Positions 40,788-53,500 of a DNA stretch of 64,000 nucleotides are shown piece after piece; the first letter of the stretch is position 1; the number at the start of each line of letters is the position of its first letter. The translations under genes and the position numbers were made by a program. A model generated the notes under the pieces. The model was not told where the DNA came from and made no database searches. It saw only the letters and a list, made by a program, of their open reading frames with translations. Source of the stretch: Blepharisma stoltei (taxonomy: Eukaryota; Ciliophora; Heterotrichea; Heterotrichida; Blepharismidae); NCBI GenBank assembly GCA_914767885.1, contig CAJZBQ010000030.1, forward strand, positions 124,001 to 188,000, given 5' to 3'.

Positions 40788-43700
40788 ATGTCACGTCTGT
40801 GTTTTAAGAAAGGCTGTGAACTCGAAGTTCAGTATATATGCCAAACTTTCTCTGCAGAAATCTACTCTTGCAAATTGCATCTTGAAGAGCTACTTAAATT
40901 ACCCAATCGAGATCATATGATAGATTCGATTCTCATGGAGCATTGTGAATGAACTAAAGATGCAGTTCTTGAGTATCTTGAAAAAGAAAAGTCTAAGAAA
41001 GAGTATTTGAAGGAGGTATTCTTTGCTACTTTTAGAAAAGAACTTCACAGAAAAGGTATTGAAGAGACGCTAAGAAAGCTGGATTCAGATTTGGAAGAAT
41101 TTAAAAGGTTAATTGAAAAAACCGTTCAAGCTGATAACTCAGGCCTATTAAGTAGCATTAGGCGATTTTGCGAATTGAACAAGCTAACTTCCCCCTCCGT
41201 GAGTGAGCAAAACCATTAGAAAAATCGCTATTTATTGCCCAAAAACCCACTTTCCGCGAGTGAACAAAAATTTTTTTATGAAAAAAAAATTGATATATAA
41301 GTGATAATTAGTATAATGAAATCTAGAGCTAATTCTGTTTAATTTTAAACAAATTGCTTTTAAAACATAAATTTTTAAATTAAATTAATATTTGCTTTCC
41401 ATTTTTGCGAATTAGGATTTTTTAAATTTCGAAGAAAAAAAAAATTTATAGGATTTATAAATAATTTTTTTAAAAAAAACATTTAACCCCCCTCTTGAGT
41501 GAACAAAATTTTTTGTTCACTTACGGAGGGGGAGTAAGAACTAAAATATCTGCTGTCTTAGCCAGGCCTAACAGTGCACAAGCAGAACAAGACTTTAGAA
41601 GTACGATCTCCATGTATGAAAATAAGACTCTTGATCCGTTAATTGCACAAGCTTATCAAGAATACGTCAAAGTTTACCATCAAGCCACATCTCTTTATCG
41701 AGTTACTTCAGACTATGATGGAAAAAATAGTTTGCTTATTTATGACACTGAAAATGAGAAAGAAGAAGAAAAAGAACTAAAAATTCCATTTCAATTAAAT
41801 TCTGAAAAAACGATTACTCAACTACCAAATGGCGAGTTATTTTGTTTTTCTGAATCAAATCCAGTTATAATTGACAAAAATTATGGATTCCTAGTCCTTC
41901 CAGCTGGAGATCCCAATTTCGAAATCGCTATTTATTTTGACAGAAACGTCTATTGTTTTGGATCAGAGGAAGATTTTGGAGGCCGGTGCAGTAGATTTGA
42001 TATGGATTTATATTGCTGAAGGAAAATAAATCCGATTGGAGGGACGGATTCTAAGTATCATGGAGTATTATTTAATGGTAATATTGTGATTTCTGGATAT
42101 TGAGACATAAATCTTAAGCTATATACAGTTGGAACCGACTCTTGATCAAATATTGATTATAAATTTGGGAATGCTAAAATAAAGATCATGATAAATGCAA
42201 ATGATGAGAGATTATATGTTATTGAGCCTCGTGGCTCTATCTATGAAAGTGAATTTGGAAGTGAGTATAATTGGCAGCGCTTACTCCCCCCCCTCTCCGT
42301 GAGTGAACAAAACCATTAGAAAAATCGCTATTTTTTGCCCAAAAACCCACCCTCCGTGAGTGAACAAAAAAATTTTTTTATGGAAAAAAATTTTGATATA
42401 TAAATGATAATTAATATAATGAAATCTAGAGCTAATTCTGTTTAATTTTAAACGAATTGCTTTTTTAAAATATAAATTTTATAAATTAAATTAATATTTG
42501 CTTTCCAATTTTTGCGAATTAGGATTTTTTTAAATTTCGAAAAAAATATTTTTTAGAAAATTTATATATAAATTTTTTTTAAAAAAAAAAATTAACCCCC
42601 CTCCGTGAGTGAACAAAATTTTTTTGTTCACTCACGGAGGGGGGGGGAGTTAGCAAAATCAATTATTACTGGATATAACAATTACATTACTTGTTCATAT
42701 AATAAAGGAGGATTTTACATCTTAAATAGCATGGGATCTTGTAGAGAATATTGCAAATTTAATTTAGATCAAAAAGTGTTCATTGAGTTTGCTTACTATG
42801 ATAAACATGTAGCTTTTAGAAGGGTAGGTAAAATGTTTGAAGCAATTGAATGCCCTAACCAAAATTTTAGCCTTGACCCTAAAGATGTGTTTCTTTACAA
42901 CAATAAAGAGTATTCTCTTTATTATTTAGGATTAAACCTAGAAAAAATAGAGTGATGTAATGAAGAAATCAAATTCAACCCGACCAATGCTGAAACTTAC
43001 AATAATAAAGGCAAAGCCCTTTATGCAATTGGAAGAAATCTTGAAGCAATAGAGTGCTATGACAAAGCAGTCAGACTAAGCCCTAGAGATTATAATATTT
43101 ATGATAATAAAGGACTTGCTCTTCATGCTATGGGAAAAAATCTTGAGGCAATAGAATGCTACAACAACTCAATTGAGCTCAATCCTAATGATCCAGAAGT
43201 GCATTCTAACAAAGGTCATGCGTTTAGTGATTTAGGAAGAAATCTTGAAGCATTGGAATGCTTTAATGAAGCAAATAGACTTGAAGAAAAGACACCTGCT
43301 TATGTCTATAAAACCTCTGCCTATTTAAATAGTGGAGGTAAAATTCTTTACTCTTTAGATAGAAATCTTGACGCAATAGAGTATTATGACAAAGCACTCC
43401 AAAACGACCCTTTTGATGCTGATATTTACAATAATAAAGGCAAAGCTCTTTATGCCTTAGGAAGACATCTCGAAGCAATAGAATGCTATGACCAAGCAAT
43501 TAAAAATGATTTTTATTGTGACGCAGCTTACATAAATAAAATTAATGCTCTTGAAGATGAAGAACAATATTTCGAAGCAATCCAATGTTATGATGAAGTA
43601 ATCAAAATTAAATCTAATTGCCCTGTGTACTTCTGCAATCGAGCTAGAATCCTTAAGGCATTAGGAAAAGAAACAGAAGCTCTGCAGGATTTAGATAGAG

Positions 43701-43852
43701 CTTATAATTTGATGCAAGATATCCAGGCAAATGAGATTTTAAATAGCATTCAATATGATGATTATAAAAGAGATTTTATTAGCAATGAATCAATAGAAAA
43801 CTTTGCAGAGTGATTTAAAAAATTGCAAAGTGAAAAGGAATTAGAGGTATAA
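40788..43852 (+). CDS. Zn-binding / propeller-like / TPR protein, tandem copy 3, with two family-1 IESs
   Basis: ATG at 40788, TAA at 43850-43852; 781 aa after removal of IESs at 41185 and 42282. The N-terminal finger (MSRLCFKKGCELEVQYICQ) and coiled coil are nearly identical to copies 1 and 2. The TPR half is more diverged, with about nine units (for example YNNKGKALYALGRHLEAIECYDQAI) and its own C-terminus ending LQSEKELEV. It lacks the late IES found in copies 1 and 2 at VEAI, so either copies 1/2 are the younger pair or copy 3 lost it. Intact after IES removal. Confidence 0.86.
41185..41534. mobile_element. IES, family 1, with empty site in paralogs
   Basis: 350 bp. The flanks AAGC-TA and TA-AGAACT fuse to AAGCTAAGAACT, exactly the sequence in TPR copies 1 (34316) and 2. 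Ends ACTTCCCCCTCCGTGAGTGA and ACTTACGGAGGGGGAG. Confidence 0.97.
42282..42650. mobile_element. IES, family 1, with empty site in paralogs
   Basis: 369 bp. Removal gives CAGCGCTTAGCAAAATC, identical to TPR copy 2 (about 38180). Best-preserved family-1 copy: it has inner motifs CCATTAGAAAAATCGC, AAAACCCACCCTCCGTGAG and a terminal hairpin at the right end. Confidence 0.97.
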
Positions 43853-44580
43853 AAAATGATCCAGAGAAAGAAGCTAAGGAAGAAGATAAATAAATTTCGC
43901 AAATTTTTGAAGAGGATCGTTTAAGCTCAAATAATAATAATAATAACCAATAGAAAAAATCCTATAGACAAAAAGCAGTTAAAATAAAGAAGTAATAATT
44001 GATAATTCCTGCTTATCTATGTAGCAAAGCGTAGAGATTTTATTTTAGAATAATTCTAATATAAAAGAGAGTGATAAGTTAAAATATGTCAATAAGCTTA
44101 ATGTATTTCAAATATATGTTGAAATCAGTCGTTTTATATTGTCTTCTAAAAGTTTCTATCTTATTTATTTTCTTTAATAATAGCTGAAAACTTAAGAACT
44201 ATATCAAGTACCAGGCATTCTTAATGGCTTCTCAAGAATCAAGACCTGAAAGGGTTAGACTGTCTAATCTCACCATTTTTTGGTAACGGCAATGGAAAAA
44301 TGGCGTTATTTGGAGCTGGTTCAAGTGCCATCTGATCATAAAGCTAACTCGTGAATGGGTAGGGGCTGAAATAAACCCCAGTGACCCGCTATAATTAATC
44401 TTAAATCTAATCATTTGCAGAAAGGGAATAAAATTATTTTCCGCATTAATTGCACTAAAATTCAAGCAAAATTAATGAGCATGCAATATAGCCATTTTTA
44501 TTGGTGTTAAATTTGCAATATTAATTTTAATTTATTAATATTCAATTATTCTATATGTGATATTATACTAAATATTCTGT
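43853..44580. other. Intergenic between convergent TPR gene 3 and receptor copy 4
   Basis: AT-rich except 44210-44400, which is GC-richer and includes GGAAAAATGGCG and AGTGACCCGC. It could be a decayed mobile element, but no ends are recognisable. Confidence 0.45.
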
Positions 44581-47500
44581 TTATAGTTCATTCAAAACCA
44601 TTAGAAATTCCCGGATATAGTGTTTTTGTAAAAGCGGATCCAATATCATTTAATCCTCATCAATTTTCAATTCTTCTCCCTGAATTTTATCTTCCTTTAC
44701 ACTTCCATCTTCATAAATGCTTTCTTCTGCATTGCTTCCTTCTACGAATTTTACTTCAAAGCAATTTTCTTCAATATTTATTTCCCTTATGTCATCTTCT
44801 TCAGTGTTTTTCTTGTCAATTCCGCTTTTTTCAATACTGCTTATCTCTTCAATTTTTTCATTTTTAATACTCATATTTCTTTTTAAACTTCCTACAAATA
44901 GCTGCATCATGCTAATTTCATTAAAAGATATCTTTTCAGGGTTTAATATTTCCTTTCTAGAAGAGCTTAACCACTTAAAAAAATTATTTTTGCACGAATA
45001 AATAATTTTTTTTTAAATAAAATCATTAATTTCTCTCTTTAGGTTTTTAAAAACTTAAATATAAATCATTCATGTCAAAGCGAAATTTTGCAATGTAAAT
45101 TGCTTATTCTTATAGAGAAGTTAGAATTAATTGATGTGCAGATTCTCCAATTTTGCCGGTTTTATTAACTCTCAAAGAAATGCCCCCCACAATATTATAA
45201 CTATGATTTTTAAATTTTTTTTTCAAAAATGGGATTTTTTCAACTATGATTGTAATATAGGCATTTCCAGCTTTTATTCCCCAGTAAATTACAAAATATG
45301 AATTTGCTAGAATAATAACAATGAAAAATATGAGTTCAGTAAACCAATCGAGAGATCCAGTTAAATAGTACATTCCACAGTAAATTGTTACTGCTGAAGC
45401 TGAAATAGAAATAGCTTCAAGCCTGTTTAGGTCGTCTCCATTATAAGGCTTTATTTTACATTGGAAGTATAGACAGGCTATTAAAATGAAAAGGGTGGTT
45501 AAAGCTTGGATATTGACTGATACTGTTGATAAAAACACAGAGCAGCAAATAATAGCAATTTTTCTGTAAATAATTACAAATTCTCAATAATAGCTACTAA
45601 ATTTATACCCATTAAAGAGAAATCCATACTTAATCCTGATATCTATATTCGTAAGTTTTTCCTTATTTTTCATAATTAAAAATAAACAAGTTGTTGGGAT
45701 CCCAATTCCTCACAAAAGAATAGCTGGAAAAGCAATAGCAGTTATATAAAACACATGCTGGCTGTCTCAGCACCTTAAATTCAAATCATCAACAAGCCAA
45801 TCTTTTCCATAATCAAGCTCAGTACAGTCAAAAGAGCTAAAATAATACTTTATTAAGCTTGGGTGTACTAAAAATGCGACTATAATTGAAGTGGTCACAA
45901 TATGATTCATCAGCAAAGCACACTTTTTTTTGCATATTGATATTAAAGATCAACAAATACCTGCAATAAATGGAATAAAAATTGGTAAAACAGCCATAAC
46001 GAATAATTTTTGATAAAAAATCGGAGTGCTTTTTCCCTTTAAGTCTTCATTGTAATATAAAAGGCAGTCAAAAGAAAAGATTTGATCACTTATAAAGCTT
46101 GCGTTATTTTGTATAGAAAATAAATGTTTCACGTAGCTAGGTCAGGAGAGGCTAAAAGTTGTGGTTAAGGTTATAAGCTGCACGTAGTTGATGAATATTT
46201 TTATATAGACACTTGAAAGCGACTTTGGCTTATAAGCAGAATTTTTTGACATCCTAACCATTAGTCAGCAGAGTAAGAGAAATCCAAGGCCAATTCCAGA
46301 TGCTTTTATGATAATAATGGTAAGACTTTGACATTTCGCACATTCGTTTTCCATTGCTTTTGAATAACCTTCTTCACAACTATGGCATAAATTTCCATAA
46401 TAACCTTTCTTGCAGTTTCCGGTATAAGAAATATTTTGGGGATCTGAGCCAATGCAAGCTTTTGAGTTAGGACAAGACCAAAATTTTGTGCTTAATCGTC
46501 TCTATTTCAAAAATTTTATTAAATTTTCTATTTATAAAAACATTTTATTATTTAAATTTTCAATCCAAAAAATAATTCTATCCTGAAACCATTAGACTGT
46601 CTCTTTAAATTCGAAAATAATCTAGTTATTTTTATTTTAAACATTAAAAATAAATTTATAGAAAAATATATTAAATATTTTTCTAGATTTAAAATATATA
46701 GGAACGAGAGATTAGCATATCAGACCTTCAATACCCTGGCTTAGGAACCATTGTATAATTCCCATAACAAATTGCTTCATCAGGACATGCTAAACATTGC
46801 TCGTTTTTTGGATCTAAACTATAAAATTCTTTTGGGCAAATAATGCAATTAACGCCAACAGTAGCCTCTCCTAAAACACATTCTCTCAAAGTTACCTTTG
46901 TAAACAAGCTTGAGTTATAATTCAGTCCGTCATTTGCTTTGACACTTTTTGAGATATCAACACCATTTGTTTGAATTTCTATAGAAAAATTGCTTCCAGG
47001 CTGCGCAGAAATTATAAATGAAGAAAAAGTAAAAATTCCGTTGACAGCAGCTACTTTAAGTTCTCCTGATAAAACTACATCTTTTGATGTAGATATTATT
47101 TCAGCTACGCTAGAATTATCAGTAGTAACAACTGAGCCAAGATGGTCAATAAGACTAACAATTAATAGAGTTGTAGTAGGCTGCCCAGACGCTAAATCTT
47201 TTAGCTCGCCATTCCAATCAGCATTCATTATTTTTATACTAACAGGATAAGAAGCTATATTGTCACCGTATTCTGCTTTATTATTTTCACATGAGTTATT
47301 TTCAAATTTAGGCATAACTTCTCGTCAATCGATAGCTCCTCCTTCATATTCTGCAGTATTCCTAACAAAATCATTTGAAAAAACTTTAAAATCGCATTGT
47401 CCTGAATAGCTACATCCTAATTTTATCGCTCCTCCTATTCCTGAATCGTGGGTATTTTCATATGTTTCAAAAGTATTTAATGCTGTATTATCGTAAAATC

Positions 47501-50500
47501 TGGATGATTTAATATCGATATTTATGTTATCCACAAAAATAGCTCCTCCAGCCGATGATGTATTATTAAAAAAATCTGTAGAGATAACTTCATAAGATTG
47601 TGCGTTGATTGTATTAGATGTAAAAATAAAATATAAAGCTCCACCATGCAGTGATGTGTTATTCTCGAAAGTGCAGGAATCAATATAAACATAGCCAGTA
47701 TTTGTACAACTAATTGATCCTCCTACTTTTCCTAATTCCTCCCCCCGCTCTGTGAGTGAACAAAACCATTAGAAAAATCTCTATTTTTTGCCCGAAAACC
47801 CACCTCCGTGAGTGAACAAAAATTTTTTTTCAAAAAAAATTTTTGATATATAAGTGATAATTATTATAATGAAATCATGAGCTAATTCTGTATAATTTTA
47901 AAACATAAATTTTACAAATTAAATTAATATTTACTTTCCAATTTTTATAGAAGTGAGATTTTTATATATTTCGAAAAAAAAAGTTAACCCCCTCCGTAAG
48001 TGAACAAAATTTTTTTCTTCACTTACGGAGGGGGAGGAAGCTATTTTTAAAGCTTGATTCTATAATCTTCAAAGTCTCCACTTCTGTGCCATCTATAGCT
48101 GTATAAGTAAAATTTTCAAAGGATGATTTTTCAATAAAAATATTATTCCCAAAAATATTTATCACTCCTCCAGAACCTGAACTATAAGTGTTTAAAAATT
48201 GGCATTGAGAAATATTTAGAGATGTTGAAAAAGCCAATATAGCGCTGCCAGCGCTAGAAATTGAGTTTTCAAATAAACTATTTTTTAATGATAAAGAGCT
48301 AGAAAGAGCATAAATTGATCCACCTGAGGAAGAGGATTTCCCATTGGCAAAACTTGAATTCTCAACAACTAGTCCACTATCAGAAGCCAAATAAACGAAA
48401 CTTCCAAAACTGCCTTCTTGGTCATGGAATTGAGAATTTGTTATGGTAGCATTAGAGAGTGTCAAATAAATACCTGGAGTAATTCTATCAGCAGTGTTAC
48501 TATATATTTGGCATTTATCAATTTTGATATTCGATGTAAGCGAATAAATCAAGCCTTCTGATTCTGCATGATTATAATATAACTCTGAATTTTTCAAAAC
48601 GCAATTTTCATATGACCCAATTACATATATAACTGCTCCTTTATCAGTACAAAAATTTTTGTTAAATTTTGAATTTTCAATAGAAAAATAAGACAATTGG
48701 TCAAAATAAAGGACTCCTCCATATTTAGCACTATTTTGGTAGAAAGTGCATTGGTTACAGTGAAAATATGATTTGCCTTCAGCTCTAATTGCTCCTGCAT
48801 ATTGTGTTGAAGTGTTGTTTGTAAAAGTTGTTAGCTCACAATCAGCTGTTGCATTTGAGGTTAAATAAACAGTCCCTGCCGTTATTGTTGAGTTTGCTAT
48901 GATAGATCCAGTATCTTTCCAATAATCATGAATAAGGTATATCGCGAGTCCTTCATTTTTTTGAAAAATGCATTCTGCAGTCTCAATATAAGAATAAATT
49001 GCCATATCATCAGTGCATAAAACATTTTTCCCTGAATTTTCGGTAAAATTGCATGAAGATAGGATCATTTTGGATGCTTCGGGACTTGACTGCTCTGAAC
49101 TTGTAAAATACAAAGCAGAGCCAAGCTCAGCGTAATTATCGACAAATAAAGAGTTAGAGACGACAAGGATTCCATATTTAAATAAATTCGCAATCGTTCC
49201 TTTGGTTTCAGCATTGTTATAGATAAATGTGCATGATTCTAAAATAGAATCAGTTGAAAGAGCTACATTATTATCAATATATATTGCTGATCCACTTGGT
49301 GCTCAATTGGACTCAAATAAATTATTTTTCGCATATAAAGAAATCGGATCTTGTGACAATATGTTGCCTGATATAAATATAGCTCCTCCTTTTGTGCTGA
49401 GGCTTTTATTTTCTTTAAATACAGAATTTTTAATATCAAATTCGTGAGTGTCTACTTCTGTGGAGACAGAAAAATAAACAGCACCAAGCCCTGATCTTGC
49501 TGTATTTGACTCCACAGTTACATTATTGAGCATTAATGAGCCTCCTGAAAAATTAATTCCAGGGTTATAACTTGCAGAGTTGTTTGATATTATTGTATTT
49601 TCTATAGAAATATTAGTCAAGCTAGAAACAAAGCATAAAGCTCCTACTCCTTGAGCATTGGTATTTGTATTATTACTGAATACCGAATTAGTGACTTTTA
49701 TATTGCTAGATAAATCAGTGACTATACAAATTCCATAGGAAGAACTGCCTGTGTTTTTTTCAAAAATGATATCGGTGAAATTAGCGTTCACAATCTGTTC
49801 GTAATTTATTGATGGGGATGAATTTTTGCAAACATTGTTTTTAAATGTACTTTTGGATACTTCGTGGTTATAACAATAGGAAGCAATTCATAATCCATTA
49901 CAATTTATATTAGCTGGGCTAGAAATAAGCTTTTTGGTATAAAGATTGCTATCAGCTACAAAGTAGCTTCATATAATTGTATTAATATTTTGAGTATCTA
50001 TACTGCCATTAGACTCTACAGTCAGATTCTGTATACGAATATTGAATAGTTGAGTAATATCGAAAATACCATTTCCTCCTGAATAGTTATTGGTGATTGT
50101 AGAGTCCTTAAATATAAAATCTCGTTTTTTAAATGTAGCTTCAACCAAATTTCCATTTGTATCATTGATAGCTATTTTTGTATCAGTGGCTCATTGAGAA
50201 GAGAAATAATTGTTATTGATTAATATCAAAGGCCCTGATTGAACTCCATTTCCATCTATAACCAAATTTTCTAATAAAATCCTCTGTAGCTGAGCCAGAT
50301 AGCTGATTGACAAAATCCCTGCATTTAATCCAAAATTATTTCTAAAAGTAGTATCATGTATATAAATATGATATAGCAATAAATCAATTAGCTCTCCATT
50401 AGAATTCACATCATCTCTAAACGTCAATGTTGTTGGAAACAAATAAATAAGCCCATAATTCGCAATATTTTTATCAAAAACACAATTAGAAATTTCAATT

Positions 50501-53500
50501 GACCGAAATAGGGCGAGCTTTATAAGGGAGTAAGTATTAGAGTCCACATATGGAGTATACACAATATTGTTAACAAAAGTCACATTTTTCAGCTTGACAG
50601 TCCTGACTTTATCTGCACTTAAAAATCCTGAAAATTGAGCTGACCCATACTCATAGCCATTATTAAGCCTTGATACCACTCCATTTGTATACTCAAAACT
50701 TCCACAATTATAATTAGGATCTCCACAATCCAAGAAATAAATCACTGCATACTTTCCTTGAGCTGCAGGAGTTTGCCCTGGCTGAGTCGTAGTCACTACT
50801 GTCCAATAGCACCTAATATTATCAAAATTTACATTGTTTAACGTCAAATTTCCTCCATAGTTTGTAATTATTGATTTTAATTCAATTCTAATATCAGTAA
50901 AATTTACATTTTTCAGGACTAGCTTAGAATTATAATACATAGTAAATATGCTTTTTGTGTGTACTGAGTTACAATTTGTGGTAGCCATAAAAGTGGTGAC
51001 TTTAGCACCTTGGTCATTGTAATAATACCCATCAGATTTTAATGTAACATTAGCACAATAAGAACAATAAGAGCTTACCGATGAAGGGCAAGCTGAAAGA
51101 AGGTCTTTAGCAGTGAAAACTACATTTTTTAATGTAAGAGTCGTCGAATTGGTTATAATTCATCAAAAATATTTGTTATCTGGCTTGTTTTTTATGGTAA
51201 CAATGGAATTTTCATAAGTAGTAATAACGAGGTTTGTAAAGTTGAAGCTTCTGATAAAAGGATTGCAGGCGTCAGATAAAACAGTGCTTATAGGATTTGA
51301 TGTGCTGACACAGGTAGCATAATAAACCCCATCGTTGAATAAATAAAGAATTGCGTATTTATTATATATTGAAGCTATTGCTACAGAAAGGGAAGAAAAT
51401 GGGTTGGTAAAAGTCCCATTTCCTTCATAAATGTCGGTGCTTGCTTTTGAAGTTACATAATAAACTGCTGGACTATCTTTTGTTGAATAATCTTTAGGAA
51501 TTAAGCAAACTGGGTAATTTCCTAGCAAATTGACAGCTTCATGACCGCTTGGGCATTTAAATAGGCAATAACCATAAAATTGATAAGTATTTGTGTTGCA
51601 TTGGAAACAATCTCCTAACTCTGCTAAAAATATATAAGCAAATATTTAGAAAAATAATTTATATATAGAGCTTTGCAAAAAATAATGATTATAATTAATA
51701 ACATTAAGGAAAATAGTTATTATTTTTAACAGAATTTTTTAGAAATAAATTTATTAAAAACAGTTTTTAATAAAGCAAACTTTATTGGACTTTTAGAAGA
51801 AAGGATCAGATATATTTAGAAGCTAAAAAGGCGATTGCAAGGAATAGGGTTTTTGAATTGCAAACCAAGCAGTTAGAATCAGCACAAGTATACGTTGTAC
51901 ACTTATTTCATGAATAAATGCAGCTATTTGATTTGCAATTTGAATGGCAAGTGCTTGAATCAAGAACTTCAGTAGATAAGCAGCTCGTAGCATTTGTACA
52001 GTTATCTGGGCTTACATTCATAGTAAGATTTTTAAAAATCAGCCCATAATGTAAAGCAAATAAAATTTGGTTTGTATTTTGGCATTTAGAAGTGCTACTA
52101 ATAGTATCATATCTGCAAAAAGAAGAAATAATAAATGCCAATGATGACGCTCAATGTGCCATCATCGGGCAAGAGCTATATACTTTAAAATGGCGTACCT
52201 AACCAACCAACCCTCTTACTCAGCGAGGGGCTTTTTTTTTTAGAAATAGTATATATAAATTTTATAAAAAAATTTTTTTTCGACATTTTAAGAAATCCTA
52301 AATCGCAAAAATTGAAAAGCAAATATTAATTTAATTTAAAAAATTTATATTTTAAAAACGCAATTTGTTTAAAATTAAACAGAATTAGCTCTAGATTTCA
52401 TTATACTAATTATCACTTATATATCAAATTTTTTTTCATAAAAAAAATTTTTCCTAATAAAAACATTTTTTGTTTACTCTCGGAGGGTGGGTTTTGGGCA
52501 AAAAATAGCGATTTTTCTAATGTTTTTGTTCATTCACGGAGGGGGGGAAGTTAGCACCTATAGCTGGGGAGACTCATGGACCTTATGGAAGAATATAGGT
52601 GTTCGGTGATTGTATCCCGCAGGTTTTACTTGGCTTTGGTGAAGCGCAATATCGGATAGGGCCGACCGCAGCTCATTCCCAAAGAGATTTTACCTTTGGT
52701 AAGATGGGCCCAGTGTTGGAAAGGGAAAGCCCAGTAAAGTCTACGTGACCAACCGGGCAACTGCCAAGCGCGATTAACGTGTTGAGTCCTGAACGGCACA
52801 TTCCATCTTGATCGACAATTAGACCAGAAAATTCGTTTTTCGAATTTTTGGAGGGTAGCCTAAGTCTGGCATATGAAGCGATGGCTCAGCCTACTTCAGT
52901 TGCGGCTCGACGCATGCCTCAGATGACGATGAGTTTACATCTAGAGGGTGACAGCAGGAGGCCAACATCTGATCAAGTTGGAAAAGCATACTCACGGGTG
53001 CTATGAGGAGCTTTTCAATAATAACATAATTTTAATGTTAATTTACAAAAAGAATTCATGCATGCATCTTTGCATTGTCCATAGCTTTCTATACCGCAGC
53101 CCTCGGAGCAGCCACAGTCATAATTATCATAATGGCAATCATTTAAATTGCAAGCAGAGTTACAAACTCCATCTCCTAACATAGACATTAAACACCCAGG
53201 AGCGCATTTTTGACATTCTCCTCTATCATAATCGCAAGCTGAATTATCACAAGCTTCATCACAAACTCCATTAGATTTCATATAAGAATGGCAGCCTTGG
53301 GAACAGTCACAATCCCCTCCATCTCAGTTACAAGCCAGATTATCGCACTCTTTATTACAATTATTGTCTCCTATCATTCAAAGTTCACAGCCTGAACTAC
53401 ATTGATTATTATTACAATCTCCAAAATCATAATTACAAGAAGACACATCGCAAGATTTATCACAAATCCCATCTCCAAGCATTTCCCTGCTGCAACCCGC

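Noticed and set aside
41185-42650. CRISPR-like or satellite array from repeated CTCCGTGAGTGAACAAAA
   Set aside because: The repeats are termini of dispersed TA-bounded IESs and are not regularly spaced units.
44232-44465. A minus-strand gene after receptor copy 4
   Set aside because: Short frame of low credibility in a GC-richer, possibly decayed repeat; no conserved motif.
49303-51528. Several genes in the copy-4 beta-helix region
   Set aside because: All gaps between the frames are single TGA codons in one continuous frame.
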